A DNA stretch of 56,450 nucleotides from Pseudomonas sp. HMWF021 (GTDB taxonomy: Bacteria > Pseudomonadota > Gammaproteobacteria > Pseudomonadales > Pseudomonadaceae). Where the stretch lies: assembly GCF_003061005.1 (NCBI RefSeq), contig NZ_QAIK01000121.1:1-56450 (forward strand). The letters run 5' to 3'. Under the pieces are notes generated by a model. The model ran no database searches and had not been told where the DNA came from. It worked only from the letters and a program-made list of their open reading frames with translations. Positions within the stretch are counted from its first letter, which is position 1. Every line of letters begins with the position of its first letter. The position numbers were made by a program, and so were the translations under genes. This document shows positions 43,145 to 53,682 of this stretch, in pieces.

Positions 43145-45949
43145 TCAGTGCGCCTCATCCCAGTTGTTGCCGACGCCGACTTCCACCAGCAACGGCACGT
43201 CCAGTTTCGCCGCTTCGCTCATGTGCAGGCGGATTTCCTGACTCACCTGATCGACCAGATCCTCGCGAACCTCCAGCACCAGTTCGTCGTGCACCTGCAG
43301 GATGACTCTGGCGTCCAGCCCGGACGCAGCCAGCCAGTTGTCCACCGCCACCATGGCTTTCTTGATGATGTCGGCAGCGGTGCCCTGCATCGGCGCGTTG
43401 ATCGCCGTGCGCTCGGCGGCGGCGCGTTCCTGTGGCTTGTTGGAGTTGATCTCCGGCAAATACAGGCGACGACCGAAGAAGGTTTCCACATAACCTTGAT
43501 CCGCAGCCTGTTTGCGGGTGCGCTCCATGTAGTCGCGCACACCCGGGTAGCGGGCAAAGTAGGTGTCGATGTAAGCCTTGGCAGTCTTGGTATCGACGCC
43601 GATGTCCTTGCCGAGCTTCTGCGCGCCCATGCCGTAGATCAGGCCGAAGTTGATCGCCTTGGCGCCACGGCGCTGGTCGGAGGTCACTTCATTGAGTTCG
43701 ACCTTGAACACTTCGGCGGCGGTGGCGGTATGCACATCCAGATTGTTGCGGAAGGCGTTCATCAGGCCTTCGTCTTTGGACAGGTGCGCCATGATCCGCA
43801 GTTCGATCTGCGAATAGTCCGCCGCCAGCAGTTTGTAGCCCTTTGGCGCGACGAACGCCTGACGGATACGCCGGCCTTCAGCGGTACGCACCGGGATGTT
43901 CTGCAGGTTCGGATCGCTGGAAGACAAACGCCCGGTGGACGCCACAGCCTGGTGATACGAGGTGTGGATGCGCCCGGTGCGCGGGTTGATCTGCTCCGGC
44001 AGGCGGTCGGTGTAAGTGCTTTTCAGCTTGCTCATGGAACGGTGTTCCATCAGCACTTTCGGCAAGCGATGGTCATCCTCAGCGAGTTTCGCCAATACTT
44101 CCTCGGCAGTCGACGGCTGGCCCTTGGCGGTTTTCTTCAGCACCGGCAGGCCGAGCTTTTCGTAAAGAATCACGCCCAGTTGCTTCGGCGAGCCGAGGTT
44201 GAACTCTTCGCCGGCGATCTCGAAGGCTTCACGCTCCAGCGCGACCATCTTGTTGCCCAGCTCGATGCTCTGGATGCCGAGCAACTCGGCGTCGACGAAC
44301 GCGCCCTGACGCTCGATGCGTGCCAGCACTGGCACCAGCGGAATCTCGATGTCGGTCAGTACGCTGGCCAGACTCGGGATCGCGCTGAGTTTTTCAAACA
44401 GCGTCTGGTGCAGACGCAGGGTGATGTCGGCGTCCTCGGCGGCGTATGGCCCGGCCTGCTCCAGAGCGATCTGGTCGAAGGTCAGCTGCTTGGCGCCTTT
44501 GCCGGCGATGTCCTGGAAGCTCACGGTGGTGTGATCCAGGTACTTCTGCGCGAGGCTGTCCATGTCGTGGCGGGTGGCGGTGGAGTTGAGCACGTAGGAC
44601 TCAAGCATGGTATCGAAGGCGATCCCGCGCACGTTGATGCCCTGGCTCTGATCGCCGCCGATGGCGCAGTTGGCCAGAATATTCATGTCGAACTTGGCGT
44701 GCTGGCCGACCTTGAGTTTGTTCGGGTCTTCCAGAATCGGCTTGAGCGCGCGCAGCACGGTGTCGCGATCCAGTTGCTCGGGCACGCCGATGTAGGAGTG
44801 GGTCAGCGGGATGTACGCCGCTTCGTTGGCCTGCACGGCGAACGACAGGCCGACCAGTTGCGCCTGTTGCGCGTCGATGCCGGTGGTCTCGGTGTCGAAG
44901 GCGAACAGCTTGGCGTTGTTCAGTTTTTCCAGCCAGACGTCGAAACGCGCCTGATCGAGGATGGTTTCGTAGGCGGCTTCAGCGGGGGCGGCAGGCGCTT
45001 CGTCCGCTGGTGCGCTGAACAGATCGCCGGCCGGCGCAGGCTTGGCGGCCGCGCTCAGTTCCTGGCGCTTGGCGTCACGGTCGAGGTCATTCAGCCAGCT
45101 CTTGAATTCCAGCAGGGTGTACAGCTCGTAAAGCTTGGCCGGGTCTTCCGCGCCCATTTGCAGGTCGTCGAGGCCGATGTCCAGCGGCACGTCGACCTTG
45201 ATCGTTGCCAATTGATAGGAGAGGAACGCCATCTCCTTGTGCTCTTCGAGCTTGGCCGGCAGGGTTTTCGCGCCGCGAATCGGCAGGGTCGGCACGATGT
45301 CGAGATTCGCGTAAAGCTCGGTAAGGCCGCCGTTGACGCCCACCAGCAGGCCGGAGGCAGTTTTGGGGCCGATGCCGGGAACGCCCGGGATGTTGTCGGA
45401 AGAATCGCCCATCAGCGCCAGATAATCGATGATCTGCTCGGGAGCGACGCCGAATTTCTCCTTCACGCCCTCCACGTCCATCGAGCTACCGGACATGGTG
45501 TTGACCAAGGTAATGTGGCCGTCGACCAGTTGCGCCATGTCCTTGTCGCCGGTGGAGATGATCACCGGGCGATCGGCCGCCGCGCTGCTGCGGGCCAGAG
45601 TGCCGATCACGTCGTCAGCCTCGACGCCGTCCACGCACAGCAGCGGGAAACCGAGGGCGATCACACTCTGGTGCAACGGCTCGATCTGCACGCGCATGTC
45701 GTCGGGCATGCTTGGACGGTTGGCCTTGTATTCGGCGTACATCTCATCGCGAAACGTCCCGCCCTTGGCGTCGAAGACCACGGCGAACGGGCTGTCCGGG
45801 TACTGCTTGCGCAGACTCTTGAGCATGTTCAGCACACCTTTGACCGCGCCGGTCGGCAGGCCTTTGGAGGTGGTCAGCGGTGGCAGTGCATGGAAAGCGC
45901 GGTACAGGTAAGACGAACCGTCCACCAGGACGAGGGGGGCTTGGCTCAT
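43145..45949 (-). CDS. polA: DNA polymerase I
   Basis: A 934-residue repair and primer-removal polymerase. The N-terminal 5' nuclease domain (1-~300) starts [18 protein letters not shown] and contains GDKDMAQLV. The 3'-5' exonuclease domain (about 330-520) has FDTETTGID. The polymerase domain (about 560-934) has motif [17 protein letters not shown], motif B with [15 protein letters not shown], and motif [11 protein letters not shown]. All appear active. The start [11 protein letters not shown] (45947-45949) is preferred over an ATG 4 codons upstream. A long antisense open frame across it is a composition artefact. Confidence 0.97.
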   Translation of the reverse strand: MSQAPLVLVDGSSYLYRAFHALPPLTTSKGLPTGAVKGVLNMLKSLRKQYPDSPFAVVFDAKGGTFRDEMYAEYKANRPSMPDDMRVQIEPLHQSVIALGFPLLCVDGVEADDVIGTLARSSAAADRPVIISTGDKDMAQLVDGHITLVNTMSGSSMDVEGVKEKFGVAPEQIIDYLALMGDSSDNIPGVPGIGPKTASGLLVGVNGGLTELYANLDIVPTLPIRGAKTLPAKLEEHKEMAFLSYQLATIKVDVPLDIGLDDLQMGAEDPAKLYELYTLLEFKSWLNDLDRDAKRQELSAAAKPAPAGDLFSAPADEAPAAPAEAAYETILDQARFDVWLEKLNNAKLFAFDTETTGIDAQQAQLVGLSFAVQANEAAYIPLTHSYIGVPEQLDRDTVLRALKPILEDPNKLKVGQHAKFDMNILANCAIGGDQSQGINVRGIAFDTMLESYVLNSTATRHDMDSLAQKYLDHTTVSFQDIAGKGAKQLTFDQIALEQAGPYAAEDADITLRLHQTLFEKLSAIPSLASVLTDIEIPLVPVLARIERQGAFVDAELLGIQSIELGNKMVALEREAFEIAGEEFNLGSPKQLGVILYEKLGLPVLKKTAKGQPSTAEEVLAKLAEDDHRLPKVLMEHRSMSKLKSTYTDRLPEQINPRTGRIHTSYHQAVASTGRLSSSDPNLQNIPVRTAEGRRIRQAFVAPKGYKLLAADYSQIELRIMAHLSKDEGLMNAFRNNLDVHTATAAEVFKVELNEVTSDQRRGAKAINFGLIYGMGAQKLGKDIGVDTKTAKAYIDTYFARYPGVRDYMERTRKQAADQGYVETFFGRRLYLPEINSNKPQERAAAERTAINAPMQGTAADIIKKAMVAVDNWLAASGLDARVILQVHDELVLEVREDLVDQVSQEIRLHMSEAAKLDVPLLVEVGVGNNWDEAH

Positions 45950-46023
45950 GAGCAGAATCAACCTTTTCGGCGGGCCCGGCGCTAGAATAGCGGGACCGTT
46001 GACGACAAAGGGACAAGGTTATC

Positions 46024-46320
46024 ATGCGTACGTTAAATCGCTTGCTGCTGGTCGGTTTGATTGCTGCCTCGCCATTGGCCGCGATGGCGGCGGATGATGC
46101 GCCGTCAAAGGAGCCGGAAGTTACCATTAACACGCACACCGAAGGCGACAAGGTCATTCAGGAATACAGCCGCAGTGGCTTCGTCTATGCGATCAAGGTC
46201 ACGCCCAAGGGCGGCAAACCGTATTTTCTGGTGCGCGCCGATGGTTCGGACGTGAACTACATCCGTTCCGACCAGCCGGATATGCTGATTCCGTCGTGGG
46301 AAATCTTTACCTGGAAGTAA
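46024..46320 (+). CDS. DUF2782 family periplasmic protein
   Basis: A 98-residue secreted protein with a signal peptide (1-22, LAAMA). The mature part is a compact beta-rich domain (EPEVTINTHTEGDKVIQEYS, KVTPKGGKPYFLVRADGSDV) typical of DUF2782, sometimes described as PA5494-like. The function is unknown. It is divergent from polA and 61 bases upstream of the thrB-type gene; this pairing is conserved in Pseudomonas. A GC-rich hairpin (GGCGCCGC/GCGGCGCC, 46339-46360) lies between them. Confidence 0.9.
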   Translation: MRTLNRLLLVGLIAASPLAAMAADDAPSKEPEVTINTHTEGDKVIQEYSRSGFVYAIKVTPKGGKPYFLVRADGSDVNYIRSDQPDMLIPSWEIFTWK

Positions 46321-46338
46321 GATTCCCGACTTTTAATC

Positions 46339-46360
46339 GGCGCCGCTCGATCGCGGCGCC
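46339..46360. other. GC-rich hairpin between the DUF2782 and thrB genes
   Basis: GGCGCCGC pairs with GCGGCGCC across a 6-base loop. There is no adjacent T-run; TTTTT comes 13 bases later. It may tune expression between the two genes. Confidence 0.4.
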
Positions 46361-46381
46361 CGAACTGAGCAGTTTTTAACC

Positions 46382-47335
46382 ATGTCTGTGTTCACCCCCC
46401 TGGCTCGGCCCGAGCTGGAAACCTTTCTCGCCCCTTACGGGCTCGGCCGTCTGCTTGATTTCCAGGGGATCGCCGCCGGCAGCGAAAACACCAATTTCTT
46501 TATCAGCCTGGAACAGGGCGAATTCGTCCTGACCCTGGTCGAGCGCGGCCCTGTGCAGGAAATGCCGTTCTTCATCGACCTGCTCGACGTGTTGCACGAG
46601 GCTGATCTGCCGGTGCCTTACGCGCTGCGCACCACCGACGGTGTGGCGCTGCGTGAGCTCAAGGGCAAGCCGGCGCTGCTGCAACCGCGCCTGTCCGGCA
46701 AGCACATCAAGGTCGCCAACGCTCAGCATTGCGCGCAGGTCGGTGAGTTGCAGGCGCATCTGCATTTGGCGACCCAGGGCGAGCGCATGATCAAGCGCAA
46801 GACCGATCGCGGTCTGGACTGGATGCTGGAGGAGGGCACAGAGTTTCTCTCGCATCTGGCGGACGAGCCGCGTGCGCTGCTGCGCAAGGCGCTGGATGAA
46901 ATCACTGTGCAGAAAGAGAAAATTCTCGCGCTGCCACGGGCCAACATCCACGCCGACCTGTTCCGCGATAACGCGATGTTCGAAGGCACGCACCTGACCG
47001 GGTTGATCGACTTCTACAACGCCTGCTCGGGGCCGATGCTCTATGACGTGGCGATTGCCTTGAACGACTGGTGTTCGGACGAGGAAGGTCTGATTGACGG
47101 GCCGCGTGCCCGCGCATTCCTTGGCGCGTATGCGGCGCTGCGTCCGTTCACTGCCGCCGAAGCGGAGCTATGGCCGACCATGCTGCGCGTGGCCTGTGTG
47201 CGGTTCTGGCTGTCGCGGTTGATCGCCGCCGAGCAGTTTGCCGGGCAGGACGTGCTGATTCACGATCCGCGGGAGTTCGAGCAGCGGCTGGCGCAGCGGC
47301 AACAGGTTCATACGCCGTTGCCTTTCGCCCTTTAA
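46382..47335 (+). CDS. thrB: Homoserine kinase (aminoglycoside-phosphotransferase fold)
   Basis: It phosphorylates homoserine in threonine synthesis. The 317-residue protein is of the ThrB-II/APH type found in pseudomonads rather than the GHMP type. It has GSENTNFFISLEQGEFVLTLVE (nucleotide pocket), the catalytic loop ANIHADLFRDNAMFEG and the metal site LTGLIDFYNACSG. It is likely expressed with the upstream DUF2782 gene. A REPIN separates it from the convergent znuA. Confidence 0.92.
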   Translation: MSVFTPLARPELETFLAPYGLGRLLDFQGIAAGSENTNFFISLEQGEFVLTLVERGPVQEMPFFIDLLDVLHEADLPVPYALRTTDGVALRELKGKPALLQPRLSGKHIKVANAQHCAQVGELQAHLHLATQGERMIKRKTDRGLDWMLEEGTEFLSHLADEPRALLRKALDEITVQKEKILALPRANIHADLFRDNAMFEGTHLTGLIDFYNACSGPMLYDVAIALNDWCSDEEGLIDGPRARAFLGAYAALRPFTAAEAELWPTMLRVACVRFWLSRLIAAEQFAGQDVLIHDPREFEQRLAQRQQVHTPLPFAL

Positions 47336-47338
47336 GAT

Positions 47339-47409
47339 CAAAAGATCGCAGCCTTCGGCAGCTCCTACACAGTAAACCCTGTAGGAGCTGCCGAAGGCTG
47401 CGATCTTTT
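47339..47409. repeat. REPIN, TGTAGGAGCTGCCGAAGGCTGCGATCTTTT family
   Basis: A compact inverted pair with only ~12 bases between arms, filling the gap between the convergent thrB and znuA genes. The terminal A4 and T5 runs make it terminator-like in both directions. Confidence 0.9.
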
Positions 47410-47418
47410 TTATGGGGT

Positions 47419-48348
47419 TTACAACGATTCCAGGCACCCGGCCAGATCGTTGCCCAGCTTTTCCAGCACCTGCTCATACCCCTGAGCTGTCGCCGGCGTA
47501 TATCCGCCCAGCGCATCCAGCTCCGCCAGCTTCACCGGCAGGCCCGCCACCAGCGTTTCCGCCAGGCGTGGACGCAGCGGGGGTTCGCTGAACACACAGG
47601 TCTTGCCCACTTCCTGCAGGCGCTTGCGCATCGCGGCCACATGCTGTGCGCCCGGCTGCACTTCCGCCGCGACGCTGAACACGCCAGTGTGTTTCAGACC
47701 GTAAGCGTCCTCGAAGTAATCGAAGGCTTCGTGGAACACGAAGTACGGTTTGCCTTCAATGCCGGCCAGACGCTTCTTCAAGCGTGCATCCAGCGCATCG
47801 AGGCGCTCGTCGAAGGCCTTGGCGTTGCTCTGATAGCGTTCGGCGTTGGCCGGATCCGCAGCACTGAGGTCGGCGGCCATTTTGTCGGCAATAACCCGCG
47901 CGTTGACCGGCGATAGCCACAAATGCGCGTCCAGGGTACCAGGGCGATGATCGTGATCATGCTCGTCGGCGTCTTCGGCGTGGGAGTGACTGTCTTCGGC
48001 AAAGCGGCGCAGTTTCATGCCCGGCAGATCCTGCACGGCCACGCTCGGCAGCGTACGACCGTTCAGCACGCGCGGCAGGAAACCTTCCATGTCCGGGCCG
48101 ATCCAGTACAGCAGGTCCACCGATTGCACCTTGCGCACATCGGACGGGCGCAGCGCGTAGTTATGCGGCGATGCGCCCGGCGGCAGCAGCACTTCCGGGA
48201 TGGCCACGCCGTCCTGCACCGCCGCGGCAATCAACTGCAACGGTTTGATGCTGGTGAGGACCTTGACCTCGGCCTGAGCCGAACCGATCAGCAGAAAACT
48301 GGCGACAAAAGCCACAAAAACAGAAAAAAGTCGGGACACGATGACCAC
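47419..48348 (-). CDS. znuA: Zinc ABC transporter substrate-binding protein
   Basis: A 309-residue periplasmic zinc binder of the cluster A-I type. A signal peptide (1-26) is followed by zinc ligands H62 (PGASPHNYAL) and H142 (DAHLWLS). Between them lies a charged His loop at about 119-135 (DSHSHAEDADEHDHDH), typical of zinc rather than manganese binders. It is the only znu gene on the minus strand, divergent from zur-znuC-znuB, and is likely repressed by Zur through the shared intergenic site. Confidence 0.95.
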   Translation of the reverse strand: MVIVSRLFSVFVAFVASFLLIGSAQAEVKVLTSIKPLQLIAAAVQDGVAIPEVLLPPGASPHNYALRPSDVRKVQSVDLLYWIGPDMEGFLPRVLNGRTLPSVAVQDLPGMKLRRFAEDSHSHAEDADEHDHDHRPGTLDAHLWLSPVNARVIADKMAADLSAADPANAERYQSNAKAFDERLDALDARLKKRLAGIEGKPYFVFHEAFDYFEDAYGLKHTGVFSVAAEVQPGAQHVAAMRKRLQEVGKTCVFSEPPLRPRLAETLVAGLPVKLAELDALGGYTPATAQGYEQVLEKLGNDLAGCLESL

Positions 48349-48365
48349 TCAAGGAGGCGAGAACG

Positions 48366-48380
48366 GGTAACATAATAACG
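48366..48380. promoter_or_regulatory. Candidate Zur operator between znuA and zur
   Basis: GGTAACATAATAACG lies in the 57-base divergent region. Its complement CGTTATTATGTTACC resembles the TGTTATNNTATAACA-type Zur consensus at 10 of 15 positions. Position and AT-rich character fit a site that represses both directions. The match is imperfect. Confidence 0.6.
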
Positions 48381-48405
48381 TCTCTATCAAAACTCGTCGC
48401 CGCCC

Positions 48406-48888
48406 ATGCCTATTACACCGATTGCCAGCCGTCCCCACGACCACTCTCATTGCGTGCACAGCGCACTGACCGAGGCCGATACCTTGTGCGCCCAGAAAGG
48501 CCTGCGCCTGACTGCGCTGCGCCGGCGGGTGCTGGAGCTGGTGTGGCAGAGCCACAAGCCGCTGGGCGCCTACGACATTCTCGCGGTGCTGAGTGAGCAA
48601 GACGGCCGCCGTGCCGCACCGCCGACCGTGTACCGCGCGCTGGATTTCCTGCTGGAAAACGGCCTGGTGCACCGCATCTCCTCGCTCAACGCCTTCGTCG
48701 GCTGTGTGCACCCGGAGCATGCGCATCAGGGCCAGTTCCTGATCTGCCGCGAGTGCCACGCCGCCATCGAGCTGGAACAGAAAGCCATCAGCGACGCAAT
48801 CATCCACAGCGCCAGGGATGTCGGTTTCATCGTCGAAGCGCAGACCGTCGAAGTGGTCGGCCTGTGCTCCGGTTGCCAGGGGGCTTGA
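48406..48888 (+). CDS. zur: Zinc uptake regulator Zur (Fur family)
   Basis: A 160-residue zinc-dependent repressor. The N-terminal winged helix covers about 28-90 ([40 protein letters not shown]). The zinc sites appear as [17 protein letters not shown] and the C-terminal CSGC. The N-terminus has an added His-rich stretch (RPHDHSHC). The stop overlaps the znuC ATG (TGATG), so regulator and transporter are co-translated and zur is likely autoregulated. Confidence 0.95.
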   Translation: MPITPIASRPHDHSHCVHSALTEADTLCAQKGLRLTALRRRVLELVWQSHKPLGAYDILAVLSEQDGRRAAPPTVYRALDFLLENGLVHRISSLNAFVGCVHPEHAHQGQFLICRECHAAIELEQKAISDAIIHSARDVGFIVEAQTVEVVGLCSGCQGA

Positions 48889-49673
48889 TGAGCAACCCGT
48901 TGATCCGTCTTCAGCACGTCGCCGTCACTTTTGCCGGGCAGACCGTGCTGGACAACATCGAGCTGAGCGTTGAACCGGGACAGATCGTCACCCTGATCGG
49001 CCCCAACGGTGCCGGCAAGACCACCCTGGTGCGCGCCGTGTTGGGGTTGTTGAAGCCGGACAGCGGCAGCGTCTGGCGCAAGCCGAAACTGCGCGTCGGC
49101 TACATGCCGCAAAAGCTGCATGTCGATCCGACCTTGCCGCTGTCGGTGCTGCGCTTTCTGCGTCTGGTGCCGGGGGTTGATCGTCCGCGTGCGTTGGCGG
49201 CGCTGAAAGAAGTCGGCGCCGAACACGTCATCGACAGCCCGGTGCAGAGTGTTTCCGGTGGCGAAATGCAGCGCGTGCTGCTGGCCCGTGCCTTGTTGCG
49301 CGAGCCGGAACTGCTGGTGCTGGATGAGCCGGTGCAGGGCGTCGATGTCGCCGGGCAAGCCGAGCTGTACAGTCTGATCACCCGCCTGCGTGACCGTCAC
49401 GGCTGCGGCGTGCTGATGGTGTCCCACGATCTGCATCTGGTGATGAGCACCACCGATCAGGTGGTGTGCCTGAACCGTCACGTCTGCTGCTCCGGGCACC
49501 CCGAGCAGGTCAGCGGCGATCCGGCGTTCGTCGAGCTGTTCGGCAAGAACGCGCCGAGTCTGGCGATCTATCACCACCATCACGACCACGCCCACGACCT
49601 GCACGGTTCGGTGGTCAAGGCGCCCGGTGCGGGCCACACCCACGTTCACGGAGACAACTGCAAGCATGGCTGA
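48888..49673 (+). CDS. znuC: Zinc ABC transporter ATP-binding protein
   Basis: A 261-residue ATPase powering zinc import. It has Walker [10 protein letters not shown], signature [15 protein letters not shown], Walker [13 protein letters not shown] and switch VSHDLH. The C-terminal ~35 residues are rich in histidine ([26 protein letters not shown]), which is characteristic of ZnuC and may sense zinc. The ATG at 48888 shares a base with the zur stop; the gene overlaps znuB by 8 bases. Confidence 0.95.
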   Translation: MSNPLIRLQHVAVTFAGQTVLDNIELSVEPGQIVTLIGPNGAGKTTLVRAVLGLLKPDSGSVWRKPKLRVGYMPQKLHVDPTLPLSVLRFLRLVPGVDRPRALAALKEVGAEHVIDSPVQSVSGGEMQRVLLARALLREPELLVLDEPVQGVDVAGQAELYSLITRLRDRHGCGVLMVSHDLHLVMSTTDQVVCLNRHVCCSGHPEQVSGDPAFVELFGKNAPSLAIYHHHHDHAHDLHGSVVKAPGAGHTHVHGDNCKHG

Positions 49674-50454
49674 TTTTCTGTTGTATGCCCTGCTTGCAGG
49701 TCTGGCATTGGCGGTGGTGGCCGGGCCTTTGGGTTCGTTCGTGGTCTGGCGGCGCATGGCCTACTTCGGCGACACCCTGTCCCACGCCGCGCTGCTCGGC
49801 GTGGCGCTGGGCTTTCTGCTGGATGTCAGCCCAACCGTTGCGGTGACCGTCGGCTGCCTGCTGCTGGCAGTGCTGCTGGTGACCTTGCAACAGCGCCAGC
49901 CGCTGGCCTCCGACACGCTTTTGGGAATTCTCGCACCAAGCACGCTCTCTCTCGGGCTGGTGGTACTAAGCTTCATGCATGAAGTGCGGATCGACCTGAT
50001 GGCCTACCTGTTCGGCGACCTGCTGGCGATCAGCCCGACCGATCTGGCGTGGATCCTCGGCGGCAGCGCGGCGGTACTGGTGTTACTGGTGACGCTGTGG
50101 CGGCCGCTGCTGGCGATCACCGTGCATGAGGAATTGGCCAGGGTCGAAGGCCTGCCGGTGGCGGGCCTGCGCATGGCGCTGATGCTGTTGATTGCGGTGG
50201 TGATCGCGGTGGCGATGAAGATCGTCGGTGTGTTGCTGATTACTTCGCTGCTGATCATCCCGGCGGCTGCGGCACAACGTCACGCCCGCTCGCCGGAGCA
50301 GATGGCGCTGGGCGCGAGCCTGCTGGGCATGCTCGCGGTGTGTGGCGGGCTGGCGCTGTCATGGTTCAAGGACACCCCGGCGGGGCCGTCGATCGTGGTG
50401 ACGGCGGCCGCACTGTTTCTGCTGAGTTTTGTTCTGCCCCGTCGAGGGGTGTAG
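49666..50454 (+). CDS. znuB: Zinc ABC transporter permease
   Basis: A 262-residue inner-membrane permease of the ABC-3 family with about eight hydrophobic segments. [30 protein letters not shown] is the family's N-terminal signature, and VKIVG-type [20 protein letters not shown] matches the conserved helix near the C-terminus. The ATG at 49666 lies within the end of znuC (overlap ATGGCTGA), so translation is coupled; an earlier in-frame start at 49627 would overlap more and has no support. Confidence 0.95.
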   Translation: MADFLLYALLAGLALAVVAGPLGSFVVWRRMAYFGDTLSHAALLGVALGFLLDVSPTVAVTVGCLLLAVLLVTLQQRQPLASDTLLGILAPSTLSLGLVVLSFMHEVRIDLMAYLFGDLLAISPTDLAWILGGSAAVLVLLVTLWRPLLAITVHEELARVEGLPVAGLRMALMLLIAVVIAVAMKIVGVLLITSLLIIPAAAAQRHARSPEQMALGASLLGMLAVCGGLALSWFKDTPAGPSIVVTAAALFLLSFVLPRRGV

Positions 50455-50491
50455 ACTTGCTCGCTTTTTGCGCAATTAGAGAGTCGCAGGA

Positions 50492-51205
50492 ATGAAGCCG
50501 TTCGCCTCCCGTTATCTGCTCCTTGTCGCATTTTCCGTGCTGCTGGGCGCCTGCCGAAGCACGCCGCCGATGGCCGAAGCCCCCGACGCGCGGGCCACGG
50601 CCATCGCACAGCTGGAGCAAAGCCTGGCCAGCAGCGAACTGGCCACCGCCGAAGACCAATTGGCCGCGTTGCAGACCGAAACGCCCAACGATCAATCCCT
50701 CGAGCAATACCAGCGCCAGTTGGCCGAAGCCTACCTGCGCCGCAGCCAGATCGTCTTGCAGAAAGGTGATGTGAACGCTGCTGCCACCGCGCTGAGCCGC
50801 GCCCGCGCCCTGATGCCCAAAGCCCCGGCGCTTACCGGTGGCGTCAACGGCGCCATCACCGAAGCCCGTAAAGCCGAGCTGGAGAAAGCCGAAGCCGCGC
50901 TGCTGGCAGCTGAAGCCAAGCCGAAAGCCAAGGTCATCGACCCGACGGCAGAAAGCACTACGGTTGCACTGAACATCAACGATAGCCGCAAACTTCGCCG
51001 GCAACTGGATGCCATCGCCGCCGATGTGGTGAATTATGAGTGCGCTGTGAGCATTCAGGCGCCGCGCACCCAGGATTATCCATGGCTGGCGACGTTGCTG
51101 AGCAAGCGGGTGAAGAAACTCAATCCGGATTTCGAGCTGAAGATTGAAAAACAGATCCTGCGCACCGTGCCTGCGCAGATGGTCTTGATTCCGGCCAAAC
51201 CCTAA
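50492..51205 (+). CDS. PA5502-family lipoprotein
   Basis: A 237-residue outer-membrane or periplasmic lipoprotein. The lipobox LLGAC puts the lipidated cysteine at 21. The region 35-125 looks like TPR-type helical repeats (ATAEDQLAALQTETPNDQ, AAATALSRARALMPKAP). The last ~80 residues form an alpha/beta domain (TVALNINDSRKLRRQLDAIA, PWLATLLSKRVKKLNPDFEL). It follows znuB by 37 bases, so it may belong to the zinc operon, as at the same place in P. aeruginosa. The role is unknown. Confidence 0.85.
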   Translation: MKPFASRYLLLVAFSVLLGACRSTPPMAEAPDARATAIAQLEQSLASSELATAEDQLAALQTETPNDQSLEQYQRQLAEAYLRRSQIVLQKGDVNAAATALSRARALMPKAPALTGGVNGAITEARKAELEKAEAALLAAEAKPKAKVIDPTAESTTVALNINDSRKLRRQLDAIAADVVNYECAVSIQAPRTQDYPWLATLLSKRVKKLNPDFELKIEKQILRTVPAQMVLIPAKP

Positions 51206-51278
51206 AAGATCGCAGCCTCCGGCAGCTCCTACAGGTGCAAGTAATCCCTGTAGGAGCTGCCGAAGGCTGCGATCTTTT
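51204..51278. repeat. REPIN, TGTAGGAGCTGCCG(A)AGGCTGCGATCTTTT family
   Basis: Inverted pair between the convergent lipoprotein gene and katE; the left arm carries GCCTCCGGC and the right arm GCCGAAGGC, so the arms have diverged at the hairpin tip. Confidence 0.88.
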
Positions 51279-51281
51279 GCT

Positions 51282-53423
51282 TTAGGCTGGAATGGCCTTG
51301 GCCTTAGGCTCCCGCGCCCAGACCCGATGCTGCCCGATTGCCGCGAAGAACGGCTTGGTCAACCCCGGCACATCCTTGCCCTGCAGCAACCCGTCATCCG
51401 CCTCAAGCTTCAGCAGATCCTGCAACTGCTTGGCATCGCCGTGCAGTGCGATGGCCTTCAGGTGCTTGTAGGCTTCCAGCACGTAGTGCAGCGCCACGCC
51501 ATCAGCGCTCAGCGCCTTGATCGAGGCCGCGCCACCTGGCACGAACACCGCATCGAAGATCACTGAAGGCATGCCTTCCATGGAGGCATCCACGGGCAGG
51601 GCTTTACCGTCGGCAGTCTTCACTGGTGCCGAAGTAGGGCCGAGCAGCTTGGCGTGTGCACCTTCTGCCGCCAAGGCCTTCTTCATCGCATCAATCGCCG
51701 CACCATCGACGCCGTTAGCCGCAAGAATCGCCACTTTGCGGGTTTTGATGTTCTCTGGCAGCAGGTTGGCCTGACTCAGCGCCGGCGAATGATCGAACGA
51801 GGTTTTACGCACCTCGACTGTGCCTTTGCTCGGCGCAGGCAGGCCGAGGTTGGCCGCCACGCGCTTGGCCAGTTCCAGGTCGATGTTGGCGAGAATCTCG
51901 TTCACCTCCCGGGCGCGGATGAACTCACGTTCCACCTTGCCCAGCTCGAAGCTGTAGGCAGCGATGATGTGCTCCTTCTCGTGCGGGCTCATGCTGTTGA
52001 AGAACAGCCGTGCCTGGGAGAAGTGGTCACTGAACGACTCGCTGCGCTGGCGGATCTTGTTCGCATCGATGCGTTCCGGGTAGCTCTCGAAGCCGCCGTC
52101 TTTAGCCGCCGGCGGGGTTTCCTTCGGCCAGCCGCCATCGATCGAGTTTGGTTCATAAGAAGCGCGACCCTTGTCGATCACCGTGCGGTGCTGGGCATCG
52201 CGCTGACCGTTGTGGAACGGCGCCACCGGGCGGTTGATCGGCAGCTCATGAAAGTTCGGCCCACCGAGTCGGCTGATTTGCGTATCGGTGTAGGAAAACA
52301 GCCGACCTTGCAGCAGAGGATCGTTGGAAAAGTCGATCCCCGGCACGATGTGGCCCGGGCAGAACGCGACCTGCTCGGTCTCGGCGAAGAAGTTGTCGGG
52401 GTTGCGGTTCAGGGTCATTTTGCCCAGCGGGGTGATCGGCACGATCTCTTCGGGGATCAGCTTGGTCGGGTCGAGGATGTCGAAATCGAAGTCGTGCTCG
52501 TTTTCCTCCTCGATGATCTGCACGCCCAGTTCCCATTCCGGGTAGTCGCCCATTTCAATGGCTTCCCAGAGATCGCGACGATGGTAGTCGGTGTCTTTAC
52601 CGGCGAGCTTCTGCGCCTCGTCCCACACCAGCGAGCAAGTGCCGGCGGTGGGGCGCCAGTGGAATTTGACGAAGCGCGATTTGCCCTCGGCATTGACCAG
52701 GCGGAAGGTGTGCACACCAAAGCCCTGCATGCTGCGCAGGCTTTTCGGAATCGCCCGGTCGGACATCGCCCAGATCACCATGTGCGCCGATTCCGGCACC
52801 AGCGAGACGAAGTCCCAGAAGGTGTCGTGTGCCGAGCCACCGGTAGGAATTTCGTTGTGCGGCTCGGGTTTCACCGCGTGGACGAAGTCGGGAAACTTGA
52901 TCGCGTCCTGAATGAAGAACACCGGCATGTTGTTGCCGACCAGGTCGAAGTTGCCTTCGTCGGTGAAGAATTTCACGGCAAAACCGCGCACGTCACGCAC
53001 GGTATCGCCGGAACCGCGCGGCCCCTGCACCGTGGAAAAACGCACGAACACGGGCGTCTTTTTCCCTGGGTCTTGCAGGAAACCGGCCTTGGTCAGCGCC
53101 GAATGGTTCTCGTAGGCCTGGAAGAAACCATGCGCCCCGGTGCCGCGCGCATGCACGATGCGCTCCGGAATGCGCTCATGGTCAAAGTGCGTGATTTTCT
53201 CACGCATGATGAAGTCTTCCAGCAACGACGGCCCACGCGCGCCGACCTTGAGGGTGTTCTGGTTATCGGCGACCTTCACCCCTTGATTGGTACGCAGGGC
53301 CTGGCCGGTAGCGTCGGAGCGGAATGTCTCCAGGCTATCGAGTTTGGCGTTGGTGTTGGCGCGATCCTTGGTATCGGTTCCGGCCAGCTGGCTTTTGTCG
53401 GTCGTAGGTTTCTTGCTGCTCAT
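51282..53423 (-). CDS. katE: Catalase HPII (large-subunit, clade 2)
   Basis: A 713-residue haem catalase that breaks down hydrogen peroxide. The catalytic histidine is in [15 protein letters not shown], the distal Asn in [23 protein letters not shown], and the haem-ligand Tyr region in [20 protein letters not shown]-terminal flavodoxin/DJ-1-like domain (about 560-700; [20 protein letters not shown]) marks the large clade. A Lys/Thr-rich N-terminal extension of about 60 residues is normal. In pseudomonads this class is usually growth-phase or RpoS regulated. It is divergent from metN. Confidence 0.95.
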   Translation of the reverse strand: MSSKKPTTDKSQLAGTDTKDRANTNAKLDSLETFRSDATGQALRTNQGVKVADNQNTLKVGARGPSLLEDFIMREKITHFDHERIPERIVHARGTGAHGFFQAYENHSALTKAGFLQDPGKKTPVFVRFSTVQGPRGSGDTVRDVRGFAVKFFTDEGNFDLVGNNMPVFFIQDAIKFPDFVHAVKPEPHNEIPTGGSAHDTFWDFVSLVPESAHMVIWAMSDRAIPKSLRSMQGFGVHTFRLVNAEGKSRFVKFHWRPTAGTCSLVWDEAQKLAGKDTDYHRRDLWEAIEMGDYPEWELGVQIIEEENEHDFDFDILDPTKLIPEEIVPITPLGKMTLNRNPDNFFAETEQVAFCPGHIVPGIDFSNDPLLQGRLFSYTDTQISRLGGPNFHELPINRPVAPFHNGQRDAQHRTVIDKGRASYEPNSIDGGWPKETPPAAKDGGFESYPERIDANKIRQRSESFSDHFSQARLFFNSMSPHEKEHIIAAYSFELGKVEREFIRAREVNEILANIDLELAKRVAANLGLPAPSKGTVEVRKTSFDHSPALSQANLLPENIKTRKVAILAANGVDGAAIDAMKKALAAEGAHAKLLGPTSAPVKTADGKALPVDASMEGMPSVIFDAVFVPGGAASIKALSADGVALHYVLEAYKHLKAIALHGDAKQLQDLLKLEADDGLLQGKDVPGLTKPFFAAIGQHRVWAREPKAKAIPA

Positions 53424-53525
53424 CAGACGTAAACTCCTCGGTTGACCCCTTTTTACGGGGACTCTTGAGCGTTTCCGGGCACGGTTACCCAGGGTTTCAA
53501 GTCGCTTAACTAGTGACCAATGAGC

Positions 53526-53546
53526 AGGAACGGGCGTTCCTTTTTT
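53526..53546 (+). terminator. Small hairpin with T6 tail in the katE-metN divergent region
   Basis: AGGAAC-GGGC-GTTCCT is followed directly by TTTTT on the plus strand. It looks like a small intrinsic terminator about 140 bases before metN. If transcription of metN starts upstream of it, it could act as an attenuator; otherwise it may block antisense transcription. Confidence 0.4.
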
Positions 53547-53682
53547 ATGACCTTTGATCTTGTTATTGCCAAATCGAAGGTTAATTGCGAAATAAATGCT
53601 AAGAACCTCTATACGGACAGGCTAAAATGCGCGCCCGGCTAACCGCTGATCCTTTTCTAACGCGCCCCACAAGGTTCGCTAC

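Noticed and set aside
43115..45985. A 956-codon open frame antisense to polA
   Set aside because: It is a composition shadow: high GC at third positions of polA keeps the opposite strand open. The product is rich in His, Gln, Arg and Val with no domain, while polA motifs are all intact.
51654..53432. A 592-codon open frame antisense to katE
   Set aside because: Same artefact. No motif, no ribosome site, and complete overlap with an intact catalase.
53424..53682. SAM riboswitch before metN
   Set aside because: I could not find the conserved core helices of known SAM riboswitch classes; the leader has only a small hairpin.
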